Under the pieces are notes generated by a model that saw nothing but the letters and a program-made list of their open reading frames with translations, was not told the origin of the DNA and searched no databases. Below, one piece after another: positions 12,191 to 23,200 of a DNA stretch of 64,000 bases. The stretch is from Hirundichthys speculiger (Eukaryota; Chordata; Actinopteri; Beloniformes; Exocoetidae), in the NCBI GenBank assembly GCA_018398805.1, contig JAGFBZ010001954.1:32938-96937 (forward strand), given 5' to 3'. Each line of letters begins with the position of its first letter. Position 1 is the first letter of the stretch. A program made the translations under genes and the position numbers.

Positions 12191-14119
12191 AGATCGGGCC
12201 CGTCGTTCTCAGATTTTGGATATTAATTCCCAATATATATGGCGTTGTATTGATGCGATACTCACCTGTATGAGGTTCAAGCAAATTCACAGAATAAAAG
12301 ACCTCTAGTGGCTGATGTAATATTTTTTGGATTTGTAGTTTAATTGTACAGCTACGGATGCAAGTGACAGAGCAACGAGGTTTGAACGTCAGTGAAGCTC
12401 GTGTCAAAATAGCCGTTATTTGGTGGTGGTGTTGTCTTTAGCCACTCAGGTAGCCTCTCTGTTCTTGCTTACTGGGTAACCACCTCAAACTTAAATTGCG
12501 ATTGATGCTCTTCCTCACAAACACTCATTTCACACAGCATCTTTAGTAACTCTCGTCCTCTTCAGCAGCACTGTACCACTTATCATAAATGATTCCGCTG
12601 AAGAGCTCTGCGTTCAAGGGCGCAGACGATTGAATGACCCGCTGGGGACCTAAACAACCATTTCCGCCAGCTGTTCACTTCCTTGACTCTATTGTGTTTC
12701 ATCAGCAATGCTTTCTGTTTCCTTTATTGTTCCGCTGCAGCGCTGCTATTCCTCATCACCTGTGACAGCTGTTTGGAGGCGTTGGATAAACATCGGCTTT
12801 TTCTTGACGCCGTTATGGCAGTGGCCAGATGGACTGGCCATTTAGTTGGGTTTCATATTCAATTACTTTGTTGGCGCGTGAGTGGGGCTATGTTTTACAT
12901 AAGGACCACAGCTGTGTTATCATTTTAGAGCAAAGCTAGAAGAGAAAGCAAAAGCTCATCACTGATGTAAAACACGTTTTCAGGCTCCGCTGTGAATATC
13001 GTGAAAGTTTCTGCTATTCTTACATTGAGTGTGTGCATTTTTTTGAAAAGCAGCCACATTTAATTATTGTCTGTTCAAGGGTTCGGGTCTCTTAACACTC
13101 AGCCTGAATGTGGATAAACATTTCTAATGCTTTAGTGGTGTAAAAATATATTTTTTGTCCTCTCAAAGTGCACGGATAAATCAACTGGAAGTGATTTATG
13201 TCTTTTACTGGCATTTTCACCTACTTAAGGCAGGGGTTGTGATGATGAATATTTCCAGTACGGGCCTGCGAGCTTCAACTTCCTTCATTTTGTGCTAAAT
13301 TTGCCTTTCAAAACACAACAAGGCCAAAGGGATATTTACAGGCTAACAAACACAAACTTTTTGCCAAGTGCTGGCTTTACAGTCTTGTCTGAAAGCTTTC
13401 TTTTTTGCATTTAAGTTATTGGAATTGGCACATCCAGATGAAGGTTGGTGAGCAGCTCCAGGATCTCCTGAAGGTCAGAGTGACACAGAGTGAACGAGAG
13501 GACTCAAATGCACCTGCAAATTGAAGAAGCAAGCAGGTGAAAAAATATATTAACAGTATTTGAATAAACTTGTCGGGGCTGCAGGAGCAGGAACTCCAAA
13601 ACATGTGACCGTTTTTGAAACTGCATACTACCAGACTGCTAGTATGCAATGCTTTTCCCGAAATGCAGTATGTAATATGCAGCATCTGAAAAACTACCTG
13701 GATGGTGTGCTACCACAGATGTAAGAAGGACAGTACAAACTTCCTGTGATGTATTCTGAAGACTGCTTTTGAAGCTTCTTTTTACTCTTGGTACAGGGCG
13801 CCAAGTTGCAAATGAGCAGAATGAGCAGTCCTGGAAGCTGGCTGAACACACCCACATTAGTTAAGCCACTGCTAATCAGCTATTTTACTTCTGCTTATTC
13901 TAAACTATTATGCTAATTAATATTGTTTTACTTTCATTTTGATCAAATGTATCCAGTCATCCTCCTCTAAAGTGTCGCTACTAACATGACATTTGAAACG
14001 AGCACTGACAGAACTGAAAAGAAGACTGTTGGAGCTCTGCTGGTACCTGCAGTCATTTGGCCTGTTTCTCACAGGGTCAGTCCCAGCACAGGTTGGGCAA
14101 ACCAAGTGATGTAGGGCCA
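12191..14119. other. Nothing firm recognised
   Basis: Intron-like sequence. An open frame at 12683-12928 has no recognised family. A short imperfect inverted repeat around TGCATACTACCAGACTGCTA (13623-13642) may be a MITE remnant. Confidence 0.4.
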
Positions 14120-15010
14120 CAAGTCAGAGGATGATTGGTCCGAATGAACCCCTAACTTGGAAGGGTCCTGAAATGAAGCAGCTCCTCTTGGGAGTTGTGG
14201 AGCTGTTGGACCTCCCATTTCAAATGTTGTTTTGGTGGCAACTTCAGAAGTAACAGCTGCATTTAGTCCAGTGGTTCCTAAACTTTTTTCTGTAGGCAAC
14301 CCTTTATAGAGAAAAATATTTTTTGGCACATCTAACAGAATTTGTTACATTATGTTCAAATGCTGTCTGTAATTTACAAAGCCGGGGTCCCACAGCTACT
14401 GGAAAACGCTGTGCTCCGGTTTTAATGCGACTGTGGCATGACCTCAAGTCCATAATGTCAATGTAAGAGTCAGCACCTACCAGTGGTGCTTTATTTTGAA
14501 ATTTTGCCAGATTCTCTCGTTTTCAAGTCTGACTTCCTGCCAACTCAATGTGCTATGTGTGAATTGCCACAGTCTACCAGTGGCCGTGTGCCAAAATAGA
14601 CAAGACACGTATTTCTGGTGGAAAAGTGCATCTGGTGCCACCACTCTCATGGACTTGAATGGTGGTGATGCAAAGTGGGTGGCGCTATGCTTCCCTTCTA
14701 TTTCTGTCCCCCATCCTTTGGCACTTGAGCTTAATGGTCTGACAATTCAATGTGTGACATTTTGTAAACTCATCCATGCTTGGAATGTAATTGGGCTTTG
14801 CTGTGCCCACCTTGCTTTAACTGCAGGCGCCCCCCAGTTTGGGAAGCACTGGTTTAGCTGCTGCTTAGCTAAGCCCCATCCTCAGACTGTTCCAGGCCAA
14901 CCAACAGCCAGTCACGGTGGTCTGTGAGTGCAATTAACAGCATGAAAAGATGTATTACCTTTACAATATGAACAACTGTGGTCTGTTAGGTCTTTATTGA
15001 CAAGACAGTA
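14120..15010. repeat. Dispersed repeat, copy A, split by an hAT element
   Basis: The sequence on either side of the 14269-14851 insertion matches copy B at 41500-41710. ATGTTGTTTTGGTGGCAACT (14224-14243) matches ATGTTGTTTCGGTGGCGACG. ACAGCCAGTCACGGTGGTCT followed by GCAATTAAC matches the corresponding stretch of B. I judge roughly 70% identity by eye. The family is unnamed. Confidence 0.5.
14269..14851. mobile_element. hAT-like MITE, 583 bp, degraded TSD
   Basis: It begins CAGTGGTTCCTAAAC and ends AGTTTGGGAAGCACTG, the same end type as the elements at 10354 and 30182. The flanks ATTTAGTC and GTTTAGCT share only TTTAG. Copy B at about 41540-41590 lacks this block at the equivalent place, which supports an insertion. 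No coding capacity. Confidence 0.65.
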
Positions 15011-16495
15011 GCTAAGTAGCTGAGACCTAGCCATTGGCTATGTCCATTATTGGTCAAAACACCCTAATTTTACATAAATTTGTTACGTTATATAATTTTA
15101 CCTGGTACAAAAAATATGCACCTCCAGTACGGCGGTCCAGAAGTAAAATTAAGCTCAGGTCAGTGAAGATCGATTTGCTTTTGAAGCCGTATCTAATGGT
15201 CAGTTTAAGAACTAAAATCACTTCCTTGTTACGTGAAATTCGCAAAGTAAATTTGTGAAGTAACACCTTTGGTGCTACTTTATGAAAATGCCTAGTTTGC
15301 AGCTACTTTGCATTTTGTTTTCCACTATGCAAAGCAGAACTACGCCCAGATGGTGGACACATTCAGTCAACTAATCCGGTGCACGTTTGGCACCTATTGC
15401 ACAGTTACAGCATTAGCAAGTGCTATGTGGGCCAAAGGTTTCAAAGTTCTTAAACTGGGTCAAACTTTGGTTTTAGTATGTGTCGTATAAGCCAGATGCG
15501 GCCCAAATATGGGCTGCAGCTAGTGCTGTGAGCGCCAGGTAATTGGGCCACGTCTGTCACAAAAATCAAGAGAGAATAAAAATGCCTCGAACATGAAGAT
15601 AAAGGACTCAGAACCTGGAAGCAGTTCCATACACTGAACAACCCCTGTTTGTTTTCAGGACATATAGACAGAGCTGTGAATTATTTTCTTTGTAGTGGCA
15701 GCTGTTCCAGGTCTCTGTATGATTGTAACTCCACACCACACCTCAGTGCAGCAGAGCTCAGCGAGACAGATTGCCGCAGAGCCTTGAAGTTCCTCATCTT
15801 AACTGTTGCTGCAGAGGATCACCAGCACATCAGCTGATCTCCACACTTTCTCTGAATAATTAAACACAAGGGTATCACTTGTTACTGTGCAACAACAGAG
15901 TCGGCTGGGTGAAAACGCTCAACATAAAATGGGCAATAAGACACAAGGAATAGTCATCTAAATGCAAAACATCCACAGTTGCAACGACAAGTTAAAGCGA
16001 ACTTTATACAGGAGAAAGCACCGGTGGGTTGGTGGGTTGGTGGTGGGTGAGCTGACTCTGTTCAAGTTGTGATTTCATAGCAGCAGGGCAGAGCCCACAT
16101 GGGGTCCACATGCAGGACTTGTTCTGTGGTTGGTGTCCAATCAGATTTTTCTTTGTCGTTGAAGTTTAAAAACAAAAATGGACTGTAATCCTAAGTTTTT
16201 AGTGTCCAAAAGATGTTTATTGATTTTTCTAATTAGTTGTGTACAACTTAAAATGCAAATATATGGCATAGAAGATTAATATTAGAACTGTTTAACGTCA
16301 GGAAAACACAGACGCGTTTTAACTGACAGCCATTTTTTAAATCTAACCTTTGGGTCCCGCTGGGTGTGGAAGCGCTCTAGTTTGGTGCCAATAAACAGTG
16401 GCCACTGTAGTCGATGACAGAGGTCCCAGCGGGAGCACAGCGCAGCGTTTTAGAAGCATCTTAGTCCAGGAATGTGGTCGCAGTTCGAGCGAGCA
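15011..16495. other. Nothing recognised
   Basis: Intron-like. A 10-bp inverted pair TCCCGCTGGG / CCCAGCGGGA lies at about 16355 and 16424, with a ~60-base spacer. No gene. Confidence 0.4.
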
Positions 16496-16503
16496 TTCAT
16501 GAC

Positions 16504-17328
16504 CAGTTCACTTTCTACACAAACTAGTTCAGTTCATAGTTCACATAAATTAAAATGAACTAGTTCAGTTCATCATTTCAAAACATGAACTAAATAGTTA
16601 ATTTTTAGTTCTTTTTAAATTATTTTTTTTATGTTGCTGCGAGCAATTGTTTGTCAAAATGATTGCCACTGCCCATATACTACCCCACCACAAACAGTAA
16701 TTATTTTATCCATTTTATCTGTCAAAAACTATGAGTCCAATTCTGAATCTTTATCCAACCAGGGTTCACATTAGCATTGAAGGGACAGCCCATGTAAAAC
16801 TGTAATTTCCCTTTCAGCTTCTCTCTACAGTATATTAAAAATATGAGGAAGAACTTGCTGCCAAATGGTCTTTATTATAAGACAAAAACAGGTCCTTAAA
16901 ATGCAAATGTTTTTCCCCCATTTCAATATTTCAATCCCCGACTCCAAAGATTACAGTTTAATCTTTGGAGTCGGGCCACGCCTCTCTGGGCGACTGCAGC
17001 TTTCATCTTCCTTCCTGCTTGTTTTAAACATTTGATGACGCAATTGTTCGCGTGACAGAAACAACAGTCCGTGTTGCCATGTTTGATAACTTTCCTCAGA
17101 TACATATCAGGCTCGTTTGTGGTGTATTTTAAATGGGGTTCGCTGGAAACCTTGCATGGTTTTGACCGTGCGTGAACTTTGAAAGAGCATCGTTCACAGT
17201 TACCCAAATGAACTCGTTCACACCCGACGCTCGTCAAGGGGAAAGAGAGTGCGTTCAGTTCACGTTCGCACAAAATACAAACTAGTTTGTGAACTTTCGT
17301 TCAATGAACGCGTTCAGGTACAACACTG
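16504..17328. mobile_element. hAT-like element, 825 bp
   Basis: It begins CAGTTCACTTTCTACACAAA and ends GTTCAGGTACAACACTG. Many GAACT/AGTTC motifs are clustered in inverted orientation near both ends (GAACTAGTTC, AACTAGTTTGTGAAC). The flanks TTCATGAC (16496-16503) and TTCATGTC (17329-17336) match at 7 of 8. A 116-codon open frame on the minus strand inside shows no recognisable transposase motif. Confidence 0.7.
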
Positions 17329-17336
17329 TTCATGTC

Positions 17337-17679
17337 CATTCATATCCACAACCATACCGGAGTAGGGATGCACACCCAGAGTTGAAATTACAACCTTATA
17401 TAACGTGACAGTTCCGTTAGAAGAGAAAATTCTCGTTTTGCTTTTGTTGCAGTCACGGGAACACCAGTGTCATTGGAGATGGCGTATTAGGCCGTTAAAT
17501 CAATGTTGGGAAAGGAGTCGGTTACTCACTTTTTGCTGTTGTGGGAAATCGATGACGAGAAACACAGAAAGTGTTTTTGTATGCCTTCTTTGATGAGCCA
17601 TTGCATCACGTTGCCCCACTTGTATGACGCAACACCAGCCACTGCGAGCCCGTAACTGCAGGAGACCTCCCGGACCAGT
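17337..17679. other. Nothing recognised
   Basis: Short spacer between the hAT element and the CMC-like element. No gene or repeat recognised. Confidence 0.4.
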
Positions 17680-18594
17680 TACACTCTAAAAAATAAAACT
17701 CAAAGTTGTTAGCCATCCCGTATTTTTTAAGCTAACTAAACAAAAAAGGTTAAGTTGTGTTGAATACTTATTAATATATTTATTTCAACTATCTTTTTTT
17801 AGTTTGTTGGCTAAAGTTGGTCCAACTTAATAACTTGAGTTAGCAAACCTCAAAACTGTGCATTTGGGGTCTGGACAAGCTCTACAAAACTAGAGAACAA
17901 GAACTGAGGGGTCTCCAATGCATTTCTGCAGGGATTCAAGAACACCCACAGTTTCCATGTGGTGCCGACATCTCTTCGAGACTTTTTACTCTCAAGGTGA
18001 GTATTTTGCTTAATATGGTATTAAAATCGGGGTTCACGCGTACAGATTATACTTAATTATACAGTGCCACCTCGACTTAGTAATGTATCAATTTGTGAGT
18101 TATTGGAGAGATGGGCCACCTCTCAGTTGTTTTTTAGCTTTCAGTTGCGAGCTAAAGTTTGGGTTCCGAGCCAGGTCACCTAAGTCACCGTAGCGACCAC
18201 CACAGTAACCGCAGCAGCATCCGCCCAGCCCCCCGTGTCTCGCTCCATAGCTAGACAGCCATGCGCATTAGCAAGTGGATGGTGGATGTTATCGTTATAT
18301 TTAGTGCTGTTGTTAGTGTTAGCGGATCGTTGATTATGAATACTCAATTAATTAATTAATTAATTGGTGGACTGACAAGTTTGTGTACGGAGGGTCTTAT
18401 ATGCTGCACATTTTTTAATCTATATTTTGTTATTTATTTGTGTGGTACTCCCAGAAATGGGTCGACCACAGTTTTTGGTTGTATTTATCTGTTTATTTAT
18501 GTGACATTTGTGCAAAAAGTCCGGGGGGGAGAACTTATGTGTTGGGACAGTTGCTCTGGGGACAGGATAAGGGGCGGCGCCTCCCGCCCTTCCT

Positions 18595-18665
18595 CAGACG
18601 CATTCTGGAAAGTGAATGACACAAACTGTCATTTCACTCCTCTGCTTCACCTGCTTAATACAGGT
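18595..18665 (+). repeat. Direct repeat copy 1, exon-like, 71 bp
   Basis: 69 of 71 bases are identical to 19579-19649. The copy is bounded by CCTCAG upstream and CAG|GTCAGT downstream, so it has the shape of a small exon with acceptor and donor. Confidence 0.8.
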
Positions 18666-18889
18666 CAGTAAAAGGGCTAAACACTGTAAAATATCACATA
18701 TTACACGTAGCTATAACTAGTACTGATGTTTTGTAGAGTTTGAGTTATGTTAAGGATGTTATTTAAGCTAAAAACTACCGAAATATGCACAAGAGTTTTA
18801 CCGCGAGGCCGCCATTTTGTGCCCTGGCGCCGGCAGTTAACCAGAATCACTGTTTGTGCTGTTGCTGTATATTGTGTTGATATATACAG

Positions 18890-19230
18890 ACATGGAAAAA
18901 ATTATTAGACCACCATTTTTTCTTCACTTTCTTGTTCATTTTAATACCTGGTACCACTAAACGTCAACATGTGACTAAAACAGACAGAAAAGAAAACACT
19001 GAATGTATAAAAGCAGTGTTTTTGGTAGTACAACACCATAGCTATTGATGTAAAAACTTAAGTGATTAGGTTATAATCAAGAAAACCATGGAAAATGGTA
19101 AGATATCAGCTCTTAAATAAAACTCTTATGAGCAATCTTTGTGGTTATCGTTATGTTTGTCCAAACAAATGTACCTTTAGTTGTACCAGGCATTAAAATG
19201 AACAATGACTGTAGCTGTGGGTTTATTCAT
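18890..19230 (+). mobile_element. Tc1/mariner-like terminal fragment
   Basis: The motif TATACAGACATGGAAAAAAT followed by TATTAGACCACC resembles a terminal repeat of a dispersed fish Tc1-like family. No matching right terminus was found before the next feature, so only a fragment is claimed. Confidence 0.35.
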
Positions 19231-19578
19231 AACACAAGTACTTTGTCATTCCTGAATTCTAACTTTGTACTGAGAGAAAGTGTATGGTTTATCACAAGCA
19301 GGGATGCATGAAACACTGTAAACTGTATGTTTTAATATATGTCAAGGGTTTAACCTGAGTCAGTGTGCTGTAGTTACAGAGGATGCTGATTTATTTTGGA
19401 AACACAATTAATAAGTATTCAATTGACTTGTGAATAGAGAAGATGGGAGCATATGTCGATGTGATTGGAATGATTTGAAAATGAGTAAAAGAATATCTGA
19501 GATGGTTGAAACAGGATCAGGACAAAAATATTGTGCTTATGTGACCATGGTGAATAAAACATGTTTTAATAAATCAGA

Positions 19579-19649
19579 CAGACGCATTCTGGAAAATGAA
19601 TGACACAGACTGTCATTTCACTCCTCTGCTTCACCTGCTTAATACAGGT
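19579..19649 (+). repeat. Direct repeat copy 2, exon-like, 71 bp
   Basis: Second copy of the 18595-18665 segment, 984 bp downstream. Here the downstream junction is CAG|GTACTA, followed about 90 bp later by the TTGCAG acceptor of the zinc-finger exon. It could therefore be a duplicated leader exon of the element's gene. Confidence 0.8.
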
Positions 19650-19739
19650 ACTATATTTGTTACTGTGGTCCTCCACCATTGGGACCCGTAACATTTGTCT
19701 ATTTTATCAAGTAACTGGCCTTTCATTTTTTCGTTGCAG

Positions 19740-20261
19740 TTGTTCTATGTGGTGCAAATTTTGTAATTTTGCCTGTACAAACCAGGAGAGTCTCTTCAAG
19801 CACTATGTCTGAGGCACGGAGGAGGAGCTAACTGGCCCTGTATTCACAGCAACTGTGTGTGCACGTTCAGGACCCACGTGGAACTGAAAACACATCTTAC
19901 AAGATCACATTGCAGGACAAGGAGAAGGGAAGAGACCTGCACTTTTTTTTGTGAGTCTTGTGAATTCAGAGAAAATTCCACTGAACGTAGATTTTTCATC
20001 CACCCTGCACATCATTTAAGAAATAGACAGACTGTGCATTGCCCCTTTTTGCGGTGTGGGTTTAAAACTAACAATTTAAAAACATTCACTTCACACAGAA
20101 GCAGAAAGCACAGCCATAAACAGGACATTAGAACTTGTGTTAGAGAAAGTGTAGCATGTGCCATTGAACCCAAAAATGTGAACCAGCCATCAGATATCTG
20201 TGTTGAAAATGAAACATCACAAACTCATGAGGAGTCAGTTGACAGGGCTGAGGAAGAGTAG
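19740..20261 (+). pseudogene. C2H2 zinc-finger gene of the CMC-like element, frameshifted
   Basis: An exon after the acceptor TTCGTTGCAG encodes about four C2H2-type fingers. These are WCKFCNFACTNQESLFKHY; a second with CIHSNC...HLTRSHC; a third with CTFFCESC...HPAHH; and a fourth with HCPFLRC...HRSRKH. A one-base frameshift between the first finger and LRHGGG (near 19807) splits the frame, and the second part ends at TAG 20261. The role is presumably binding of element DNA, as inferred for the N-terminal fingers of the related gene at 52424-52738. No transposase core follows. Confidence 0.65.
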
Positions 20262-20513
20262 ATAGACATTGACACTATAGAACATAAAAGTGCTTCTCTT
20301 TTTCTGTGCAGGCAAACTTTGACAAAGTTATTGCTTATACAATAAGTAATTCAGTGGGTAACATCATGGGCATCCTTGCCAATAAAAACACTTAGAAACT
20401 GACATCTTAACATTTAAGAGAAAATCTATGTAAATTGGTTTGGTTGCATTGGTGTGTGTGTGTGATTTGTTTATTTATTTATTTATTTTTTTTGTTTCTT
20501 TCACGCTCCACAG

Positions 20514-22284
20514 ATTTGCAGCGAGCAAGGACCTGTTGGGTACATTTAATGCAGCCCTAGACACCTATTGTCTTCGACTACTCTAAACTGTATCGTGCCA
20601 GGAAAGGGACCTTAGGACAAGACATGAAGAGGCTCTTGGATGTTCTTGATGAACAGGTGAAGTCATGCAATAAATATCATTTATTTTTGGTTATGGTTCA
20701 GGGTTACCTGAGCCAGCCCTTGTGAAGGAAAGTTTTGGGCCGATTCTGAAAATTGGAGTGTCTTTGACCCAGGGTGAAAGTTGGTTCCAAAAGAGAGGAG
20801 AGGGGCTGAGAGTTAGGCTTGATTCCAATTATTGATGATACTTGGGTGGCTGAGGTTTCTTATCTAATTTAATAAAAGCTTGACAGTGATGCTGAGTTGT
20901 TTTATTGACATGTCATTGTTCTATGTAGTTGTAACAGAATCTGATTTAAGTGTCAACTTTGATTTTCACATTTGGAGATTTTTATTATTGATATTTTTTT
21001 ATTATAATACATGTTAAACTATTGACAAATAAATCTTAGCTGCACTGTTTTTAATCAAACGTTTTTTTGTCTTCCCTTTGTCCAATTTCCAGACATCTGA
21101 TATCACAATGCATCGAAGCAGAGCATGTCTAGAAAGGCTACTTTTTTTCCCCGTGACACTTCAGAGAAGCTTTTCCTGAATTGCCTGGTGAGTTCAGAAC
21201 TTTTTTTTTTGTTTTTGGTCAGTGCACAATAATTGTCATGCACATATCTACTGTAGGCTATGGCTAAAGTTGCTCCAGGGGTTAATTTACATCACTTCTA
21301 GCAGGGACATAAAGACAGTATCCATATGTATGCATAAAGACAGAATAATATCCTTTTACACATACCGTATTGGCCCGAATATAGGACGATTTTTTTAAAT
21401 TCTAGAAATCATAATCTCAAAAATGGGGGTCGTCTTATAATTGAGGTCTAGACTTTTCTATTGTCATTACACATTTGCGCCACTAGATGGAGCTGCACCT
21501 CAGTAACCAGTAAGAATGAAGCATCACAGTGAACACATGGAGCAGATCTGATAATAAATGGAGGAACCACAAAACTGACTGGAACAAAAGAGCTTGAAAG
21601 TTTTGTTGCAGTGTAGATTTTTACAGACTGAATTATTAATGTTGTTCCTGAAACTGAATATAACTGGACTTTGATGGTTCTTCAGATATTTACATCATTA
21701 ATACAGTTATTGAACTACATGGTTGTTGCTTATTCACTGAGTCATAGTCTCAGATTTAAGAGAATAAAGTTTATTAAATAGTTCTATACCTTGATCTAAA
21801 ATAACATGGAAACCTGACATGTATCTGACCTTCAGTATGGTACCATACCTCCTAAAAAATACAATACAGTAAAAGTTTATCTCTGTGTGATTTTTTTTTC
21901 TATAATAATGGTACAATAAAAAGTTGTTTTATGAATAACCTTATTGTCTTCAACATATCGTTATTTTCCCAAAATAATATTTGAAAAATAGGGGTGGTCT
22001 TATAATCAGAGTCGTCCTATATTCAGACCAATACAGTACACAAATTTAAAATGACACCCTGACATGAGTGTTTAATTAAAGTGTTATCTTAACAGTGTTT
22101 ATATTAAATTTGACTGAATTTCTGCTTTTAACAGGACACCAATTCAGCAGACAGACAAACAAAAGGGGTGCAGATGGGAGTCCTCACCATGCTTGTGGAT
22201 GATGGTGCACCGGCCTCAAGTCAAACTGTTAACACCATTGCTGTGGTGTTGAAGGAGACTATTGTACTGGAAGACATGTCTAAG
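20514..22284 (+). pseudogene. Decayed exons of a SAMD3-like C-terminal domain
   Basis: Three segments with splice signals read as one protein family. 20514-20656 encodes KLYRARKGTLGQDMKRLLDV then LDEQ, donor GTGAAG. 21093-21187 encodes TSDITMHRSRACLERLLFF then, after a frameshift in a T7/C4 run, RDTSEKLFLNCL, donor GTGAGT. 22135-22284 encodes DTNSADRQTKGVQMG, then VLTMLVDD and IAVVLKETIVLEDMSK, donor GTTTAG. The wording matches the C-terminal part of a multi-copy fish protein family usually seen as uncharacterised or SAMD3-like (from memory). An in-frame TAG near 20558 and the frameshift make it a pseudogene. The final exons of the family are not seen. Confidence 0.55.
21363..22038. mobile_element. 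MITE inserted in the CMC-like element, 676 bp
   Basis: The left end TACCGTATTGGCCCGAATAT pairs with the right-end complement TACTGTATTGGTCTGAATAT; the similarity runs on to ATAGGAC on both. The ends can be read as TA-flanked (Tc1/pogo-like), or as TACCG... ends flanked by CACA; I cannot decide. It lies in the intron between the second and third decayed exons. Confidence 0.65.
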
Positions 22285-22290
22285 GTTTAG

Positions 22291-22800
22291 TGTTGCAAAG
22301 CTCAGAATTGTTATTACAGTGCTTTTGAACTGTGTTGTAGATTAGACTGTTTTAACTGGTTTATTGAAACCAGAATGTTTTAGGATCTGTTTGTTCATGT
22401 GTAGTGCACCTGTATTGGTAGAGATTTCATTCTCCTGCATATTTGCACATTTTATAATAGTGTTATTAAGCTCAGGATTGTTAATTCAGTGGTTTGGAAC
22501 TGTGTTGTAGTTTTGACTGTTTTAACATGTTTCTTCAAAGCAGGATGTTTTTAGGATCAGTATATCAGTCTGAATCTTTTTGTTTGAGGTGTACTTGCAC
22601 CTGTATTGGTAGATTGAGGTTTCATTCTCATGCAGATTTGCACTATTTGTAAAGGTGTTACTAAGGTCAGGAATGTTATGACAGTGCTTTTGAACGGTGT
22701 TATGGTTTGGACTGTTTTAGCATGTCCACACCAGTCTGTATCTTTTTGTTTGTGCGCGGTCAGTACCTGCACCTCCTGCATATTTGCTGGAATGTTGCAT
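22291..22800 (+). repeat. ~170-195 bp tandem repeat, three units
   Basis: Units start near 22291, 22461 and 22656. Each contains a GCTCAG(A/G)ATTGTTA-like start, TGAACTGTGTTGTAG, GACTGTTTTA and CACCTGTATTGGTAGA, with the last unit shortened. They lie downstream of the third decayed exon. Confidence 0.65.
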
Positions 22801-23200
22801 TTAATGTTTAAATAAACATGTTTTACAGAACTAATCCAGAACTATTATTTGTATTTGTTTTATATATAGGCATAACAGAAATGTTTTAGTTGCTATAACT
22901 TCTAGTATTTATAAGATCAACTCAAAATATTGAGTTTTGATGCATTTGAAAGGTAACTTATCTGAAACAAAAATAATTAGTTGAGATCGCTGAATTTTGA
23001 GTGTTTAGAAAAATGAAAATTTGAAGTTATCTCAAAGTTAATTTATAAGTTATCTCAACAAAAGATAATTTGTTGGCTAAAATTTATGAAGTTTTCTTCA
23101 AAACTTGAGAGTTTTAGTTGGGGCTCAAAACGCAAAAATCTATTGCAGCCAGTTACCTAGAATTTTTGAGTTTTCACAGCCCTTTATTTTTTACGGTGTA

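Larger units (their letters stand above)
17682..23198 (+). mobile_element. CMC/EnSpm-like element with TA TSD, 5.5 kb, no transposase
   Basis: It begins CACTCTAAAAAATAAAACTC. The complement of its right end reads CACCGTAAAAAATAAAGGGC. TA flanks both ends (17680-17681 and 23199-23200). Subterminal AACTTGAG / CTCAAAACTTGAG and AACTTATCTCAA motifs recur on both sides, and TTTGTTGGCTAAA appears near each end. Inside on the plus strand are a decayed zinc-finger gene and three decayed exons of a second domain. A MITE and a tandem repeat lie within. No DDE transposase is seen, so it would depend on a relative in trans. The assignment rests on the TA duplication and on zinc fingers resembling those of the 49657-59036 element; termini alone do not settle the superfamily. 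Confidence 0.7.

Noticed and set aside
12683..12928. 81-codon frame with cysteines and hydrophobic stretches
   Set aside because: Could mimic a membrane peptide, but there is no family match, good Kozak context or splice evidence.
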